From NCBI GenBank assembly GCA_937988885.1, contig CALKHR010000022.1, forward strand, positions 62,001 through 126,000: a stretch of DNA of 64,000 nt. Reading direction: 5' to 3'. Of this stretch, positions 44,030-52,665 are shown piece by piece (within the stretch, counting starts at the first letter, position 1; the number at the start of each line of letters is the position of its first letter). The position numbers were made by a program, and so were the translations under genes. Below the pieces are notes generated by a model. The model searched no databases, had not been told where the DNA came from, and saw only the letters and a list, made by a program, of their open reading frames with translations. Source of the DNA: an uncultured Roseiflexaceae bacterium (GTDB lineage Bacteria; Chloroflexota; Chloroflexia; Chloroflexales; Roseiflexaceae).

Positions 44030-45280
44030 TCAGTAATGGATATTCACCTCTACGCCAACACCTGCCCATTCATAGAGCCATTGCGCATCGTCGATGTTGA
44101 GATTGATACATCCATGCGACATACGCACCCCTGTGCCCCATTGATCGTGCCAGTAGGTGCCGTGGAGCGCTACGCCCCCAACGACGTATTGTACCCACGG
44201 TACATCGGGCACGTACCAGGTTTCTCCCCCACCTGAGCCCGTCATGGTTTGTTTGGGGTACTGCAAATAGATGGCGTAGGTGCCTGTTGGCGTGTTGAAC
44301 CCATCCTTTCCAGTAGCGATTGGTGCTCGAAACACTGGTGTGTCGCCTTCATAGGCGGTGAGCCATTGGTTGCTTAAATCGACATCGATATGTCGCGACC
44401 AAAGCACAGAGGACCAGGTTGGCGCGCCAGCGAGGGGCGCTGGTTTTGGGGCTTGCAGACCCGCACGTTGAATGGCTTCACTGCCCAAGTTCGTCAGTTC
44501 GACCTCGTGCAGGGCCATGAGGCGTAGGCCGTATGCTTCGGCATTACGGCGATAGAAGTCTGGCAGACGCTCTGGGTAGTGCTCGAAGCGTGCCCGCTCG
44601 AAGTACTGCACCGTGCGCATTTGGCCATCGGAGTCAACTTCCTCCATCGGCTCGCTGATCGGGTAGCCGAAGATCGGCAGGCCACCACGTTTGAGCCAGA
44701 ACTGTAAGAATTTGCCGCTCAGTGTGTGCTTCGTCTCGGGGAAGTACATGGTGCCATCTTCAGGGTTACCCTCGGGGAAGTCGCGCCCAGCGGTGAGTTC
44801 GCGGCCCAGCAGCGAGAGTTGCACGCGGTACCCTGGCTCGGCATCGGGGTGGTACTCGAAGCGTGCTCGCTCGAAGTATTGCACGATCCGCCCGTTTTCG
44901 ATGATCTCTTCGCTGAGCGGATAGCCGAACACCATCGCACCGCCGTTTTCGCGCCAGAACGATAAGAAACCAGCTCGTTGGCTGATATGGTAGCCGGTTT
45001 CGGACACATAGAAGGTCGGCGAGAGCGGCAGGAGTTCCGGTGAGGTAAGCCCAAGGTTTCGGGCGATCTCGGTACGTTGCGCGAGCGTGGCTTGTTGGGC
45101 AGCTTCCACGCGCGCTTGAGCTTCTTCGGGCGAAAGTGGTGCTGATTCTGTGACGAGTGGCGTGATCCGCCGCGCTTCCATCTGCGAAGGGGCGAATATA
45201 TAGACGGCCAATAGCGCCACGCTGAATACGAGCGCGAAGATTGTTGTGCGTGTGCGATGCTTCATATGGCGACTCCCCAC
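44030..45280 (-). CDS. L,D-transpeptidase (YkuD) with two N-terminal surface modules
   Basis: A 416-residue exported enzyme that cross-links or modifies peptidoglycan through L,D-bonds. Residues 8-30 are a signal anchor (TIFALVFSVALLAVYIFAP). Two modules follow (about 85-155 and 165-235): SETGYHISQ, FWRENGGAMVFGYPLSE, VQYFERARFEYHPD, and MYFPETKHTLSG, FWLKRGGLPIFGYPISEP, VQYFERARFEHYPE. The YkuD domain (about 290-416) has VALHGTYWHDQWG and the catalytic SHGCINLNIDDAQWLY with the nucleophilic Cys. The modules are shared with the GH99-like protein at 4.3-5.9 kb. Confidence 0.93.
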   Translation of the reverse strand: MGSRHMKHRTRTTIFALVFSVALLAVYIFAPSQMEARRITPLVTESAPLSPEEAQARVEAAQQATLAQRTEIARNLGLTSPELLPLSPTFYVSETGYHISQRAGFLSFWRENGGAMVFGYPLSEEIIENGRIVQYFERARFEYHPDAEPGYRVQLSLLGRELTAGRDFPEGNPEDGTMYFPETKHTLSGKFLQFWLKRGGLPIFGYPISEPMEEVDSDGQMRTVQYFERARFEHYPERLPDFYRRNAEAYGLRLMALHEVELTNLGSEAIQRAGLQAPKPAPLAGAPTWSSVLWSRHIDVDLSNQWLTAYEGDTPVFRAPIATGKDGFNTPTGTYAIYLQYPKQTMTGSGGGETWYVPDVPWVQYVVGGVALHGTYWHDQWGTGVRMSHGCINLNIDDAQWLYEWAGVGVEVNIHY

Positions 45281-45419
45281 CTGATGAGCAAAGAGACAGC
45301 GATGTTGATAGGAACCGCCAGCAGAAGCCCGGTGGGTTTGTGACTTCTGAGGGGCATTTTCGCTTGGGCTAGGATGAGTGTAAGCCGACCGATAGCAGGA
45401 TCACTTTTATAGTGCTTCT

Positions 45420-45448
45420 ATTATAGAGATTTTTTTGGTTCTGGCTAG
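45420..45448 (-). promoter_or_regulatory. Candidate promoter of the L,D-transpeptidase gene
   Basis: On the minus strand TATAAT (45425-45420) lies 17 bp downstream of TAGCCA (45448-45443), four of six matches to the -35 consensus. The start codon is about 140 bp downstream. The rest of the 311-bp gap 45281-45591 shows no gene. Confidence 0.45.
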
Positions 45449-45591
45449 ACCCCTTGATGCCAGATAGTACACTTTTTGATAAGAATTACCTCATTAGTGC
45501 GATATGCTTGGATGAAAAAAGTGTACTTGCGTTTGTCGTCCGATTTCTTATGCTTGTACAACGTTTTGTTTTACGAAGGACGTATATTCGG

Positions 45592-45993
45592 TTAATCGCG
45601 TAAGATTTTGAGTAAGACGCGCCGCGTGCGCGGCCCATCGAACTCGGCCAAGTAGATCGCTTGCCAACGCCCTAAAACTAATCGCCCTTCGTGGATGAAT
45701 ACAAAATGACTAAAGCCCATCGCGCTCGCTTGCAGGTGCGAGGCCGAATTATCCTCGATGTGTTGATACCGACGGTCGTTGCGCGGCGCGATCTGGCGCA
45801 GGAGCAGCAGCATATCGTGCTGGACGCCCGGGTCGGCGTTCTCCTGTATGGTGAGCGCGCAAGTGGTGTGCGGTACGTAGAGCAGCGCCGTGCCTTCGGT
45901 GATGCCGCTGGCCTGTACGATGTGGGCGACCTTGTCGGTGATATCGACGAGGCATTCTTGCGCTGTGCTGCGGATCTGCAACTCTTGATACAT
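45592..45993 (-). CDS. yjbQ: YjbQ/UPF0047 family protein
   Basis: A 133-residue single-domain protein with the full YjbQ signature: LLYVPHTTCALTIQENADPGVQHDM split over two motifs, YQHIEDNSASHLQASAMG, and LGRWQAIYLAEFDGPR. Family members have weak thiamine-phosphate synthase activity and a conserved His/Asp/Glu site. ATG at 45993 (MYQELQIRST) has GGAAAGAGCT upstream; the frame extends to 46251 but that part crosses the DnaA-box cluster and is not coding. It is divergent from the DUF983 gene. Confidence 0.93.
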   Translation of the reverse strand: MYQELQIRSTAQECLVDITDKVAHIVQASGITEGTALLYVPHTTCALTIQENADPGVQHDMLLLLRQIAPRNDRRYQHIEDNSASHLQASAMGFSHFVFIHEGRLVLGRWQAIYLAEFDGPRTRRVLLKILRD

Positions 45994-46093
45994 AGCTCTT
46001 TCCTTTTGTCTCATAGACGCTGTGGAGGAGGGTTGCGTTTCAGTGTAGCGGTGCGATGATACTATACCGCATTTGTGAGGCTTGGATGCTCGG

Positions 46094-46157
46094 TTATCCA
46101 CGTTATTAACAGCTCGCCAAAGAAACATGTGGATAAAAACTGTGGATATGTGGATAA
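46094..46157. promoter_or_regulatory. Cluster of four DnaA-box-like 9-mers
   Basis: TTATCCACG (46094-46102), TGTGGATAA (46128-46136), TGTGGATAT (46141-46149) and TGTGGATAA (46149-46157) match the DnaA box TTATNCACA or its complement; two are exact. They occupy the divergent promoter region between yjbQ and the DUF983 gene. DnaA-dependent regulation or a DnaA-titration site is possible. Confidence 0.6.
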
Positions 46158-46275
46158 CTTGACGGGGTGGGGGTTTGTGGTAGAGTGCGTTGCACGTTTT
46201 GCTGAATATGATGAGGGGATTTTGGCCGAACCAACGGTCGATCTTCCCCATACCCTTCGAAGGATATTTGGGATT

Positions 46276-46632
46276 ATGTGGCGTATTATCCAGATTTTAT
46301 TTTGTGGGTTGCGGTTGACCTGCCCGGCGTGTCGCTACGGTCGCATGTACCGTTCGCTTACGAAGATGAATGTGCGCTGCCCGGTGTGCGGCATGATCTT
46401 CGAGCGCGATTTGGGCGAGATGACGGGGGCGATTTGGATCAACGCCACGCTTACGTGTACGGTAGCGGTGGTGCCTACGCTCTACTTCGCCTTTTTTACG
46501 GATGTGCCGTTGTTGCCGCTCTTCGTTGTGGTTGCCTGCCTGACGAGTGTGGTGGGCGCGCTGACATACCGCTCGGTACGCGGTATGTGGATTAGCATCC
46601 TCTATTTGACCGGCTCGATCCACGAGCATTAG
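46276..46632 (+). CDS. DUF983 family membrane protein
   Basis: A 118-residue protein. Start ATG at 46276 (MWRIIQILFCGLRLTCPACR) is chosen because the family begins close to the first zinc-ribbon Cys pair; the frame runs back to 46075 through the DnaA-box cluster. The zinc ribbon is CPACRYG and CPVCGMIF, followed by two TM helices (TLTCTVAVVPTLYFAFF, LLPLFVVVACLTSVVGAL). In proteobacteria DUF983 genes often sit near cytochrome oxidase genes; here the neighbours do not support that link. Its stop codon is 1 bp from the convergent M50-like gene. Confidence 0.85.
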   Translation: MWRIIQILFCGLRLTCPACRYGRMYRSLTKMNVRCPVCGMIFERDLGEMTGAIWINATLTCTVAVVPTLYFAFFTDVPLLPLFVVVACLTSVVGALTYRSVRGMWISILYLTGSIHEH

Positions 46633-46633
46633 C

Positions 46634-47350
46634 TTAGCGCTGCGATGGGCTGAGCCAGGCCCGCCAGATCGCCCAGCCGATCAACAGGGCGGCGACCACT
46701 GCCCAGATCAGCGCCCAGATGACGGCGGGGATGAAGGTGAGCTCGGCCATAGATTGCGCGTCGGTGCGCACTTGCCCATAGCTCCCCGATGCTAAGCTAA
46801 TCAGTGCGAGCAGGTCGCCCCAGGCCATTAATCCCGCTTGGATGGCGAGCAGATTGGTGAGAAAGAGCGTCCACTCTTGGGTGGCTCGTCGCGCCACTGC
46901 GATGAACAGCAGCCCAAACAGCACCCCAATCACGACAGTGATGACGGCGCTGAGCCATTGGGCCGAGAAGAGGCTTGGGATGCCGTAGCGCAGCGAGCAG
47001 ATCAGTAGTAGACCGCCTGTGACGGCTAGCGCGGTGCGGCTCCAACGCGGGCTGCGACCGAGCAAGATGAGGGCGGCCCCGAACAGGGCGCTGCTCAGGT
47101 AGCCCGCCGGGATGACGAGCAGACGCCAACCTCCCGCCGTGTAGGCCACTCCTTCACCGTTGGGGAAGATCACGAAGCGCAGGAATGAACCGCCCGTGAG
47201 CAGGGCCGTGAGACCGTGCCCGAGTTCGTGGACGATGGTGATCAGCAGGCGGAACGGGTAGCCCAGCATGTTGACAATGGGCAGGTAGGCGAGAGCAAAC
47301 GCGGCGATGATGGCGCCGACGACGATGCCGATTGGTGTAGTTCTATTCAT
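46634..47350 (-). CDS. M50-like integral membrane metallopeptidase
   Basis: A 238-residue polytopic protein. ATG at 47350 (MNRTTPIGIVVGAI) is the likely start; an upstream start at 47422 is possible. The zinc motif HExxH is in LLITIVHELGHGLTALLTGG near residue 45, followed by GYLSSALFGAALIL, in which the Gly-Tyr-Leu/Ser segment takes the place of the usual NPDG region. Seven or so TM helices. It matches the M50B-like DUF (peptidase M50 family) group found in many bacteria. It may cleave membrane proteins within the bilayer; substrate unknown. Confidence 0.85.
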   Translation of the reverse strand: MNRTTPIGIVVGAIIAAFALAYLPIVNMLGYPFRLLITIVHELGHGLTALLTGGSFLRFVIFPNGEGVAYTAGGWRLLVIPAGYLSSALFGAALILLGRSPRWSRTALAVTGGLLLICSLRYGIPSLFSAQWLSAVITVVIGVLFGLLFIAVARRATQEWTLFLTNLLAIQAGLMAWGDLLALISLASGSYGQVRTDAQSMAELTFIPAVIWALIWAVVAALLIGWAIWRAWLSPSQR

Positions 47351-47497
47351 GATGGTGCTCTTTGCTTCGTTTGTGTGCTTTTGCTGTGGATTATACCGAA
47401 TTTGCGCAGATGAGTGGGCCACACTGCCGTAGTTACCCGTAGCCCATTTTACGCTGCCCTGGATGACACTCCAAAGCCCGGAGCATGACTACGGGCG

Positions 47498-47543
47498 GTG
47501 CCGCACGCGGTTGCTCCTTCTTGCGCCAGCAGAAAAACGCACG
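47498..47543. repeat. Dispersed intergenic repeat, copy B
   Basis: GTGCCGCACG, GGTTGC and TTGCGCCAGCAG are shared with copy A (29549-29595) in order and spacing. It lies in the gap between the M50-like gene and the mannonate dehydratase gene. Confidence 0.65.
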
Positions 47544-47686
47544 TTGTGGCTGTTTTAGCGCTCTTTTGCTGGCAATGACTTCAGTTTCAAGAAATTTCGC
47601 GCAATAACGAGCGTTTTCATCTCGAAATGTTGGAAGCGCCATGGTATACTCTCGCCACGCCTCCGCTTCTAACTAAAGGAGTCTCA

Positions 47687-48736
47687 ATGAACGAGAATAC
47701 GTCATTGTCGGCGTCCGCACCCTCCAACGCCTTCATTTCGGGGATGCACATCGCGCTTCAGATGTCTGCCGAGCCGAGTGAGGAGGATCTGCAGTTCGCG
47801 CAGCAATTGGGGGTGGAGTATGTTGTGCTTTGGACGGATGGCACGAAGGCTGGCTACGATTATTACGCGAGCCGACGTGAGCTCTTCGAGCGTGCTGGGC
47901 TGAAGATTTATGGCTTTGGCAACTGGGATGTGCATAATCAGGATGCGATTGTGCTGAATCTGCCCGGTCGTGATGCGAAGGTCGAGGAGTACAAGCAGCA
48001 TTTGCGGGCATTGGGCCGCGCTGGTATACCGTACACGACGTATGCGCATATGGCGAACGGGATCTGGAGCACGGAGCCTGAGACGACGCGCGGTGGTGCA
48101 GTTGCTCGTGCGTTTGATCTCGATAAGGCCGAGAGCGGCCATTGGCACGGCAAGCGCTATTTTATGCCGCTTTCGCATCAGCGCGTGTACTCGGAAGATG
48201 AGCTTTGGGCGAATTTCACGTCGTTTATCGAGGAGGTTGCACCTGTGGCCGAGGAGGCGGGTGTGAAGATCGGTATCCACCCCGATGATCCGCCCGGTGT
48301 CGATTTGGCAGGGGTGCCACGCTGTATCTTCGGCAACTTCCACGGCTACGAGCGGGCGCTGCAGATCGCGAACAGCCCGAATGTGGGTGTGTGTTTCTGC
48401 GTGGGCTGTTGGCTCGAAGGCGGCTCGCTGATGGGCAAGGGCGTGGAGGAATCGCTGCGCGCGTTCGGCAAGCAGAAGTTGTTCAAGATCCACTTCCGGA
48501 ATGTGAGTGCGCCGCTGCCACATTTTGTTGAAACGTTCGTGGATAATGGGTACGCCGATATGTACCCGATTCTGCGCACGTTGCGCGAGATCGATTTTAC
48601 TGGTGTGATTATTGCCGACCATATCCCTCAGATGGTCGGCGGCCCGCGCGTGAGCACGGCGTACACGATCGGCTATATGAAGGCGATGTTGCGCCGCGCC
48701 GATGAAGAAGTGACGGCGGCCCGCGCCGCTCAGTAA
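47687..48736 (+). CDS. uxuA: Mannonate dehydratase (UxuA-like)
   Basis: A 349-residue TIM-barrel enzyme that dehydrates D-mannonate to 2-keto-3-deoxygluconate in hexuronate breakdown, using Mn2+. ATG at 47687 (MNENTSLSASAPSN) follows AAAGGAGTCTC. Active-site stretches are KIGIHPDDPPG (His, Asp), GVCFCVGCWLEGGS (Cys ligand), LFKIHFRNVSAPLPHFVETF (His) and IIADHIPQMVGG (Asp/His). TATACT at 47645 is a candidate -10. No other uronate pathway gene is adjacent. Confidence 0.92.
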   Translation: MNENTSLSASAPSNAFISGMHIALQMSAEPSEEDLQFAQQLGVEYVVLWTDGTKAGYDYYASRRELFERAGLKIYGFGNWDVHNQDAIVLNLPGRDAKVEEYKQHLRALGRAGIPYTTYAHMANGIWSTEPETTRGGAVARAFDLDKAESGHWHGKRYFMPLSHQRVYSEDELWANFTSFIEEVAPVAEEAGVKIGIHPDDPPGVDLAGVPRCIFGNFHGYERALQIANSPNVGVCFCVGCWLEGGSLMGKGVEESLRAFGKQKLFKIHFRNVSAPLPHFVETFVDNGYADMYPILRTLREIDFTGVIIADHIPQMVGGPRVSTAYTIGYMKAMLRRADEEVTAARAAQ

Positions 48737-48911
48737 CCTCTGGCCCTGCTCGGTGGTTGCGTCGCCCGATGCGCCACCGAGCGATTTTGAAGATCGCGTT
48801 TTAATGCGGGCCATCTGCTTCCGCTATCGCTGCTAGACTATCTCTAAGAACTAGTGTGCGTACCGATACCGCATTGGTATGCGCTTCGTGTGTCTTTGAA
48901 GGAGGTTGCCC

Positions 48912-49382
48912 ATGGCTGCGCCTATTTTGGAGAAGTTCACCGAGGCTCTGTTTACAACATTGCACGAGACGTTCGAGCAGGTGTACGGTATTTTCCTGGA
49001 TAAGGGCACATCGCTGTTCGAGACGTTGGAAACCATTTCTGCTGAGGAGGCGTCGCGCCCGGTTTCGGATCGTTGCTCCAACATCGCCGCGCAGGTGAAC
49101 CATATCTGCTATTACTTGGATGTGATGGAGGAGTATATGGAGGGTCGCAAGCCGACCGGTTTGGATTGGCAGGGGAGTTGGCAGGTCGGCGCGGTTTCGC
49201 CGGAGGAGTGGACGGAGTTGAAGAATCGCTTGCGGGCGAGTTACGAGCGGGTGTTGGCCACTATGAAGGGCTACACCGATTGGAGCGGTGAGGAGAATGT
49301 GAGCGGCGCGATGGCGATTGTGGTGCATACCGCCTATCACCTTGGCGAGATCCGCCAGGCGCTCTGCACGATTAAGCGCTGA
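48912..49382 (+). CDS. DinB-like superfamily protein
   Basis: A 156-residue four-helix-bundle protein of the DinB/YfiT-like superfamily. ATG at 48912 follows GGAGGTTGCCC. Possible metal-ligand positions are the His in AAQVNHICYYLDVM and the C-terminal VVHTAYHLGEIRQAL (H-x-x-x-H pattern typical of DinB). Such proteins bind a divalent metal and some transfer thiols; activity here is unknown. It is a lone gene. Confidence 0.87.
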   Translation: MAAPILEKFTEALFTTLHETFEQVYGIFLDKGTSLFETLETISAEEASRPVSDRCSNIAAQVNHICYYLDVMEEYMEGRKPTGLDWQGSWQVGAVSPEEWTELKNRLRASYERVLATMKGYTDWSGEENVSGAMAIVVHTAYHLGEIRQALCTIKR

Positions 49383-49451
49383 TGCTGTACGTGTGGCGCG
49401 CTGCGGTGATACAATAGCGCATATTCCAGCAGCATGATTGAGGAGGGCGCT

Positions 49452-50720
49452 ATGGCAAACGCACACGCGGCAGGCTCTGCACTCCAACCCAAGCGAACAG
49501 TCGAGGAATTGAAGGCGTTGCGTGCCTTGACAGGTGATGCCGATGGTGCGCAGCGGGTCGCGTTTACGGATACGTGGCTGACAGCTCGCGCTTGGATGCG
49601 CGAGAAGTTGGCGGAGTTACCCGTTGAAGTGACGATCGATGAGGCTGGTAACCAATGGGCAACGCTGCGCGGCGAATCTGAAAAGGAGTTGTGGATCGGC
49701 GGTCATATCGACTCGGTGCCGAACGGCGGCTGGTTGGATGGCTGCTTGAACGTTTTGGCGGGCCTAGAGGTGCTGCGCCGTATCGCGTCGGAGGGTACGC
49801 CGCCCGTCACGGTGCGCTTGGTCGATTGGGCCGATGAGGAGGGCGCGCGCTTCGGGCGCAGTCTGTTTGGTTCGAGCGCGGTGGCTGGCACGCTTGATCC
49901 TGAGTTAGTGGCCGATCTGAAGGATCGCGATGGGATCAGCTTGCCGGAGGCTCTGGAGCGTGTGGGTATCGATCTCCGCAGCGCGCCGCTGGCGAAGAAG
50001 CAGTTGGCGCATGCTGCTGCGTATTTGGAATTGCATATCGAGCAGGGGCCGGTGCTCGAAAGCGAATCGCTGCCGTTGGGCGTCGTGCTCGGCACGTTCG
50101 GCGTGGAGCGGCATCGCATTACGTGGCGCGGCCAGGCAGCGCACGCGGGGTCTACCCCGATGGATAAGCGCCGCGATGCGTTGGCGGGCGCTGCGAAGTT
50201 GGCACTGGAGATTCGCTCAATCGCAGCGCGAGTCGGCGATGGGGCGGTGTGTACCAGCGGTGGCGTGGTCTGCAAACCAGGTATCGTCACCTCGGTGGTG
50301 GAGACCGCCGAGCAGTTGTTGGATCAGCGCCATTTGGATGCGGAGAAGTTGGCTTCGTTGTTGCAGCAGGCCAAGGAGGCGAGCGAGCGCTTCGCTGCCG
50401 AGGAGAACATAAGCGTATCGTGGGAGCGGATCTGGGGCATTGAGCCGATCTTGTTCCACCCCGATCTGATCGAGTTGTGCGATCAGGCGATTGTGGAGAC
50501 GTGCGGCAAGTCGCGGCGGTTGCCGAGCGGACCGCTCCACGATGCTGCCGAGATCTCGCGGGCCGGCGTGCCGACGGTGATGATGTTTGTGCAGAGTCTG
50601 CGGGGCTTATCGCACACCAAGTTGGAGGACACGCTTGAAGAGCATATCGAGCTCTCGGTGGAGGCGTTGGACCGCTTGGCCAGCAAGACGATCACCTGGA
50701 TCACGCAACAGGGCGGCTAG
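49452..50720 (+). CDS. M20 amidohydrolase (allantoate amidohydrolase / N-carbamoyl-L-amino acid hydrolase type)
   Basis: A 422-residue dimetal hydrolase that releases ammonia and CO2 from ureido compounds such as allantoate, N-carbamoyl amino acids or ureidoglycine. The start MANAHAAGSAL at 49452 follows GAGGAGGGCGCT. Motifs: WIGGHIDSVPNGGWLDGCLN, VDWADEEGARFGRSLFGSSA (catalytic Glu-Glu), YLELHIEQGPVLE (His), GQAAHAGSTPMDKRRDAL and SGPLHDAAEIS (His). Length fits the AllC/HyuC group. Not linked to other purine catabolism genes. It converges on an MFS gene across a long terminator. Confidence 0.92.
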   Translation: MANAHAAGSALQPKRTVEELKALRALTGDADGAQRVAFTDTWLTARAWMREKLAELPVEVTIDEAGNQWATLRGESEKELWIGGHIDSVPNGGWLDGCLNVLAGLEVLRRIASEGTPPVTVRLVDWADEEGARFGRSLFGSSAVAGTLDPELVADLKDRDGISLPEALERVGIDLRSAPLAKKQLAHAAAYLELHIEQGPVLESESLPLGVVLGTFGVERHRITWRGQAAHAGSTPMDKRRDALAGAAKLALEIRSIAARVGDGAVCTSGGVVCKPGIVTSVVETAEQLLDQRHLDAEKLASLLQQAKEASERFAAEENISVSWERIWGIEPILFHPDLIELCDQAIVETCGKSRRLPSGPLHDAAEISRAGVPTVMMFVQSLRGLSHTKLEDTLEEHIELSVEALDRLASKTITWITQQGG

Positions 50721-50761
50721 GTCGCTGGAGCGATAACTCCACCCGCAAACCCGTTGACCAT

Positions 50762-50805
50762 CAACACAAAACCCGATCTGCCTGTGCAGGTCGGGTTTTG
50801 TGTTG
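50762..50805. terminator. Strong bidirectional terminator
   Basis: CAACACAAAACCCGA (50762-50776) and TCGGGTTTTGTGTTG (50791-50805) form a 15-bp perfect stem, extended inside by CTGC/GCAG. The A-rich and T-rich flanks of the stem make it work in both directions between two convergent genes. Confidence 0.95.
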
Positions 50806-50815
50806 GGTGATTCGC

Positions 50816-52018
50816 CTATTCCTGCGGCGCGACGGCCTGGAGGTTGAGCTTGCGCTGACCGATCGCGTTGCGCATCACCTGCAGGCCCAGCATCGTCAGC
50901 GCGCCGAATAGGATCATCAACATACTCGCGTTGGGGCTGACTTGTTCGAGCAGGATGCCCTGCACCCACGGCAACAGCGAGCCACCCAGGCTGCCCAGCG
51001 CCGTGACGAGGCTGGTGGCGGTGCCGGGTGTGTTCGGAAAACTCGCGGTAGTGAGCGCCAGGGTGGTGGGATAGATCGGCCCAAGGAAGAAACCAAACAG
51101 CAGGATGCCGATAACGGTGGGCACGATGAAGCCAGTACTGAGCACCACCAGCGCTCCGCTGCCGATCATGCCGCAGATGGCGCCGAGCAACAAGGTTTGC
51201 GGCGCAACGCGCGCGCCGAGTAGCGCGCCAGCCAGCCTCCCGACTGTGAGTGTGAGCCAGAAGCCCGACGTGCCCAACGCGGTGATAGCGAGTTCCAGCG
51301 ATGTGGTGCGCTCCAAGTAGGTCGGTATCCAGTTGCCCATCCCCGTCTCGATGCCGACGTAGAGCAGCAGGAAGCCACCCAGCAGCCAGATCAGCGAGTT
51401 ACGCAGGTGCCCCAGCAGGTTGGGGCGCGTGCCCGATTGAGTCGTATGCGTCTGGCTCGGTGGCAGGTGCGGCATTAGCGGGATCAGCGGCGTGAGGATG
51501 AGCAGCAAGGCTGCGGCGCTCCAGAGTGCGGGGAGCGCGCTGCCCCAAGCGCCAAGCGTGAAGCTGGCGAGGGCGGGGATGGAGATTGCCCCAATGCCGT
51601 AAAAGACGTTGAGCAGGCCAAGCATGGTGGTTTGGCGCGTTGGAAACACTTTGGAGATCAGGACGATCGAACTGATATTGATGCTGCCCTGACCCAAGCC
51701 GATCATCAGGCCGCTGCCGAGCAGCAGGGGCAGCGAACGACTGAGCGCAACCCCAGCGCTGCCCAGGATCATCAGCAGTGCGCCGATCGCGATGGTGGGG
51801 CGTTGTCCAACACGGTCGCTGAGCGGGCCGACGATCAGCAGGGCGATCAGCGAGCCGAGAAACAGCATAGTGATGACGCTGCCAACAGCGCTGAGCGTGC
51901 TGGCGTTGTTGACGGCGAGCTCTTCGAGGGCGGTGCCGAACATCGAGCAGATGCCGCCGAGCGCGACGAAATTCAGGCTTAAGACGATGAGTAGTTTATT
52001 GGGCGTAAGCGGTTGCAT
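50816..52018 (-). CDS. MFS transporter
   Basis: A 400-residue major facilitator with 12 predicted TM helices. ATG at 52018 (MQPLTPNKLLIVLSLNFVALGG) follows GGAGAGAAT. The loop 2-3 signature is LLIVGPLSDRVGQRPTIAIG. The second-half counterpart is LAGALLGARVAPQTLLLG. The sequence resembles FucP/sugar-type or YbjJ-like MFS in outline; substrate unknown. It converges on the amidohydrolase gene, so co-regulation is not implied. Confidence 0.88.
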   Translation of the reverse strand: MQPLTPNKLLIVLSLNFVALGGICSMFGTALEELAVNNASTLSAVGSVITMLFLGSLIALLIVGPLSDRVGQRPTIAIGALLMILGSAGVALSRSLPLLLGSGLMIGLGQGSINISSIVLISKVFPTRQTTMLGLLNVFYGIGAISIPALASFTLGAWGSALPALWSAAALLLILTPLIPLMPHLPPSQTHTTQSGTRPNLLGHLRNSLIWLLGGFLLLYVGIETGMGNWIPTYLERTTSLELAITALGTSGFWLTLTVGRLAGALLGARVAPQTLLLGAICGMIGSGALVVLSTGFIVPTVIGILLFGFFLGPIYPTTLALTTASFPNTPGTATSLVTALGSLGGSLLPWVQGILLEQVSPNASMLMILFGALTMLGLQVMRNAIGQRKLNLQAVAPQE

Positions 52019-52665
52019 ATTCTCTCCACATTGGATTCGTTCATAGATAGGCGCTGTCGGTATTACGTGAGATGCATGAAATGAGACTCTATTGATTATG
52101 CCAATCATTAACATGCATATTGTTGCGATTTATCATGTGTTATGTATAGATTACTTGACTTGTCATGTGCTCGCTTCTTTTTCTAGTTGGGTAAGTTTTC
52201 AAATAAGTAGTTTTGTGTTTAAAGGTGTGTAACATGCCTATTGGTTGTGATTGGTGTTAAGCAAGCAAAAGCGTATTTTGAAACTTTTTTAAATGTTTTA
52301 TCGTGTTGATGTGTGTTGGCAATTGTTCAAATATGCGTTATGATGCGTTTGCCGTTGTTATGAATGTTCAAAAATGCGAATTTGTTCATTCTGCCCAAGT
52401 TGCTGTATTTGGTTAGGCCTCCCTGCTGACTCCATCCCCTCCGACCGACCTGCCGATACTGCATATTGTGATAAAGCTGTTAACTGGCTTTGCCCCATGA
52501 TCTATATCTAGGACCCTTATCCACACTATCCACAAAATGTGGATAGCAGTTCGCGAGTTGCGTACCAAACATTACCGTTTCTTTTCAAAGCAGGCATAGC
52601 TGTTCAGGTATTGGGGCAAATCGACTGGGATTCAACAATTCGCATTTGTGGCTGAGCAATGCGCC
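52019..52665. other. AT-rich gap with DnaA-box-like sites
   Basis: About 650 bp without a credible gene, clearly AT-richer than its surroundings between 52080 and 52400 (runs such as AAACTTTTTTAAATG). At the right end lie TTATCCACA (52517-52525, exact DnaA box), CTATCCACA (52526-52534) and TGTGGATAG (52538-52546). The last two form a perfect palindrome around AAA. It holds the promoters of two divergent genes and could be a replication-linked site. Confidence 0.6.

Noticed and set aside
46075..46275. 67-codon N-terminal extension of the DUF983 gene
   Set aside because: It would translate the DnaA-box cluster, and DUF983 proteins begin near the first zinc-ribbon cysteines.
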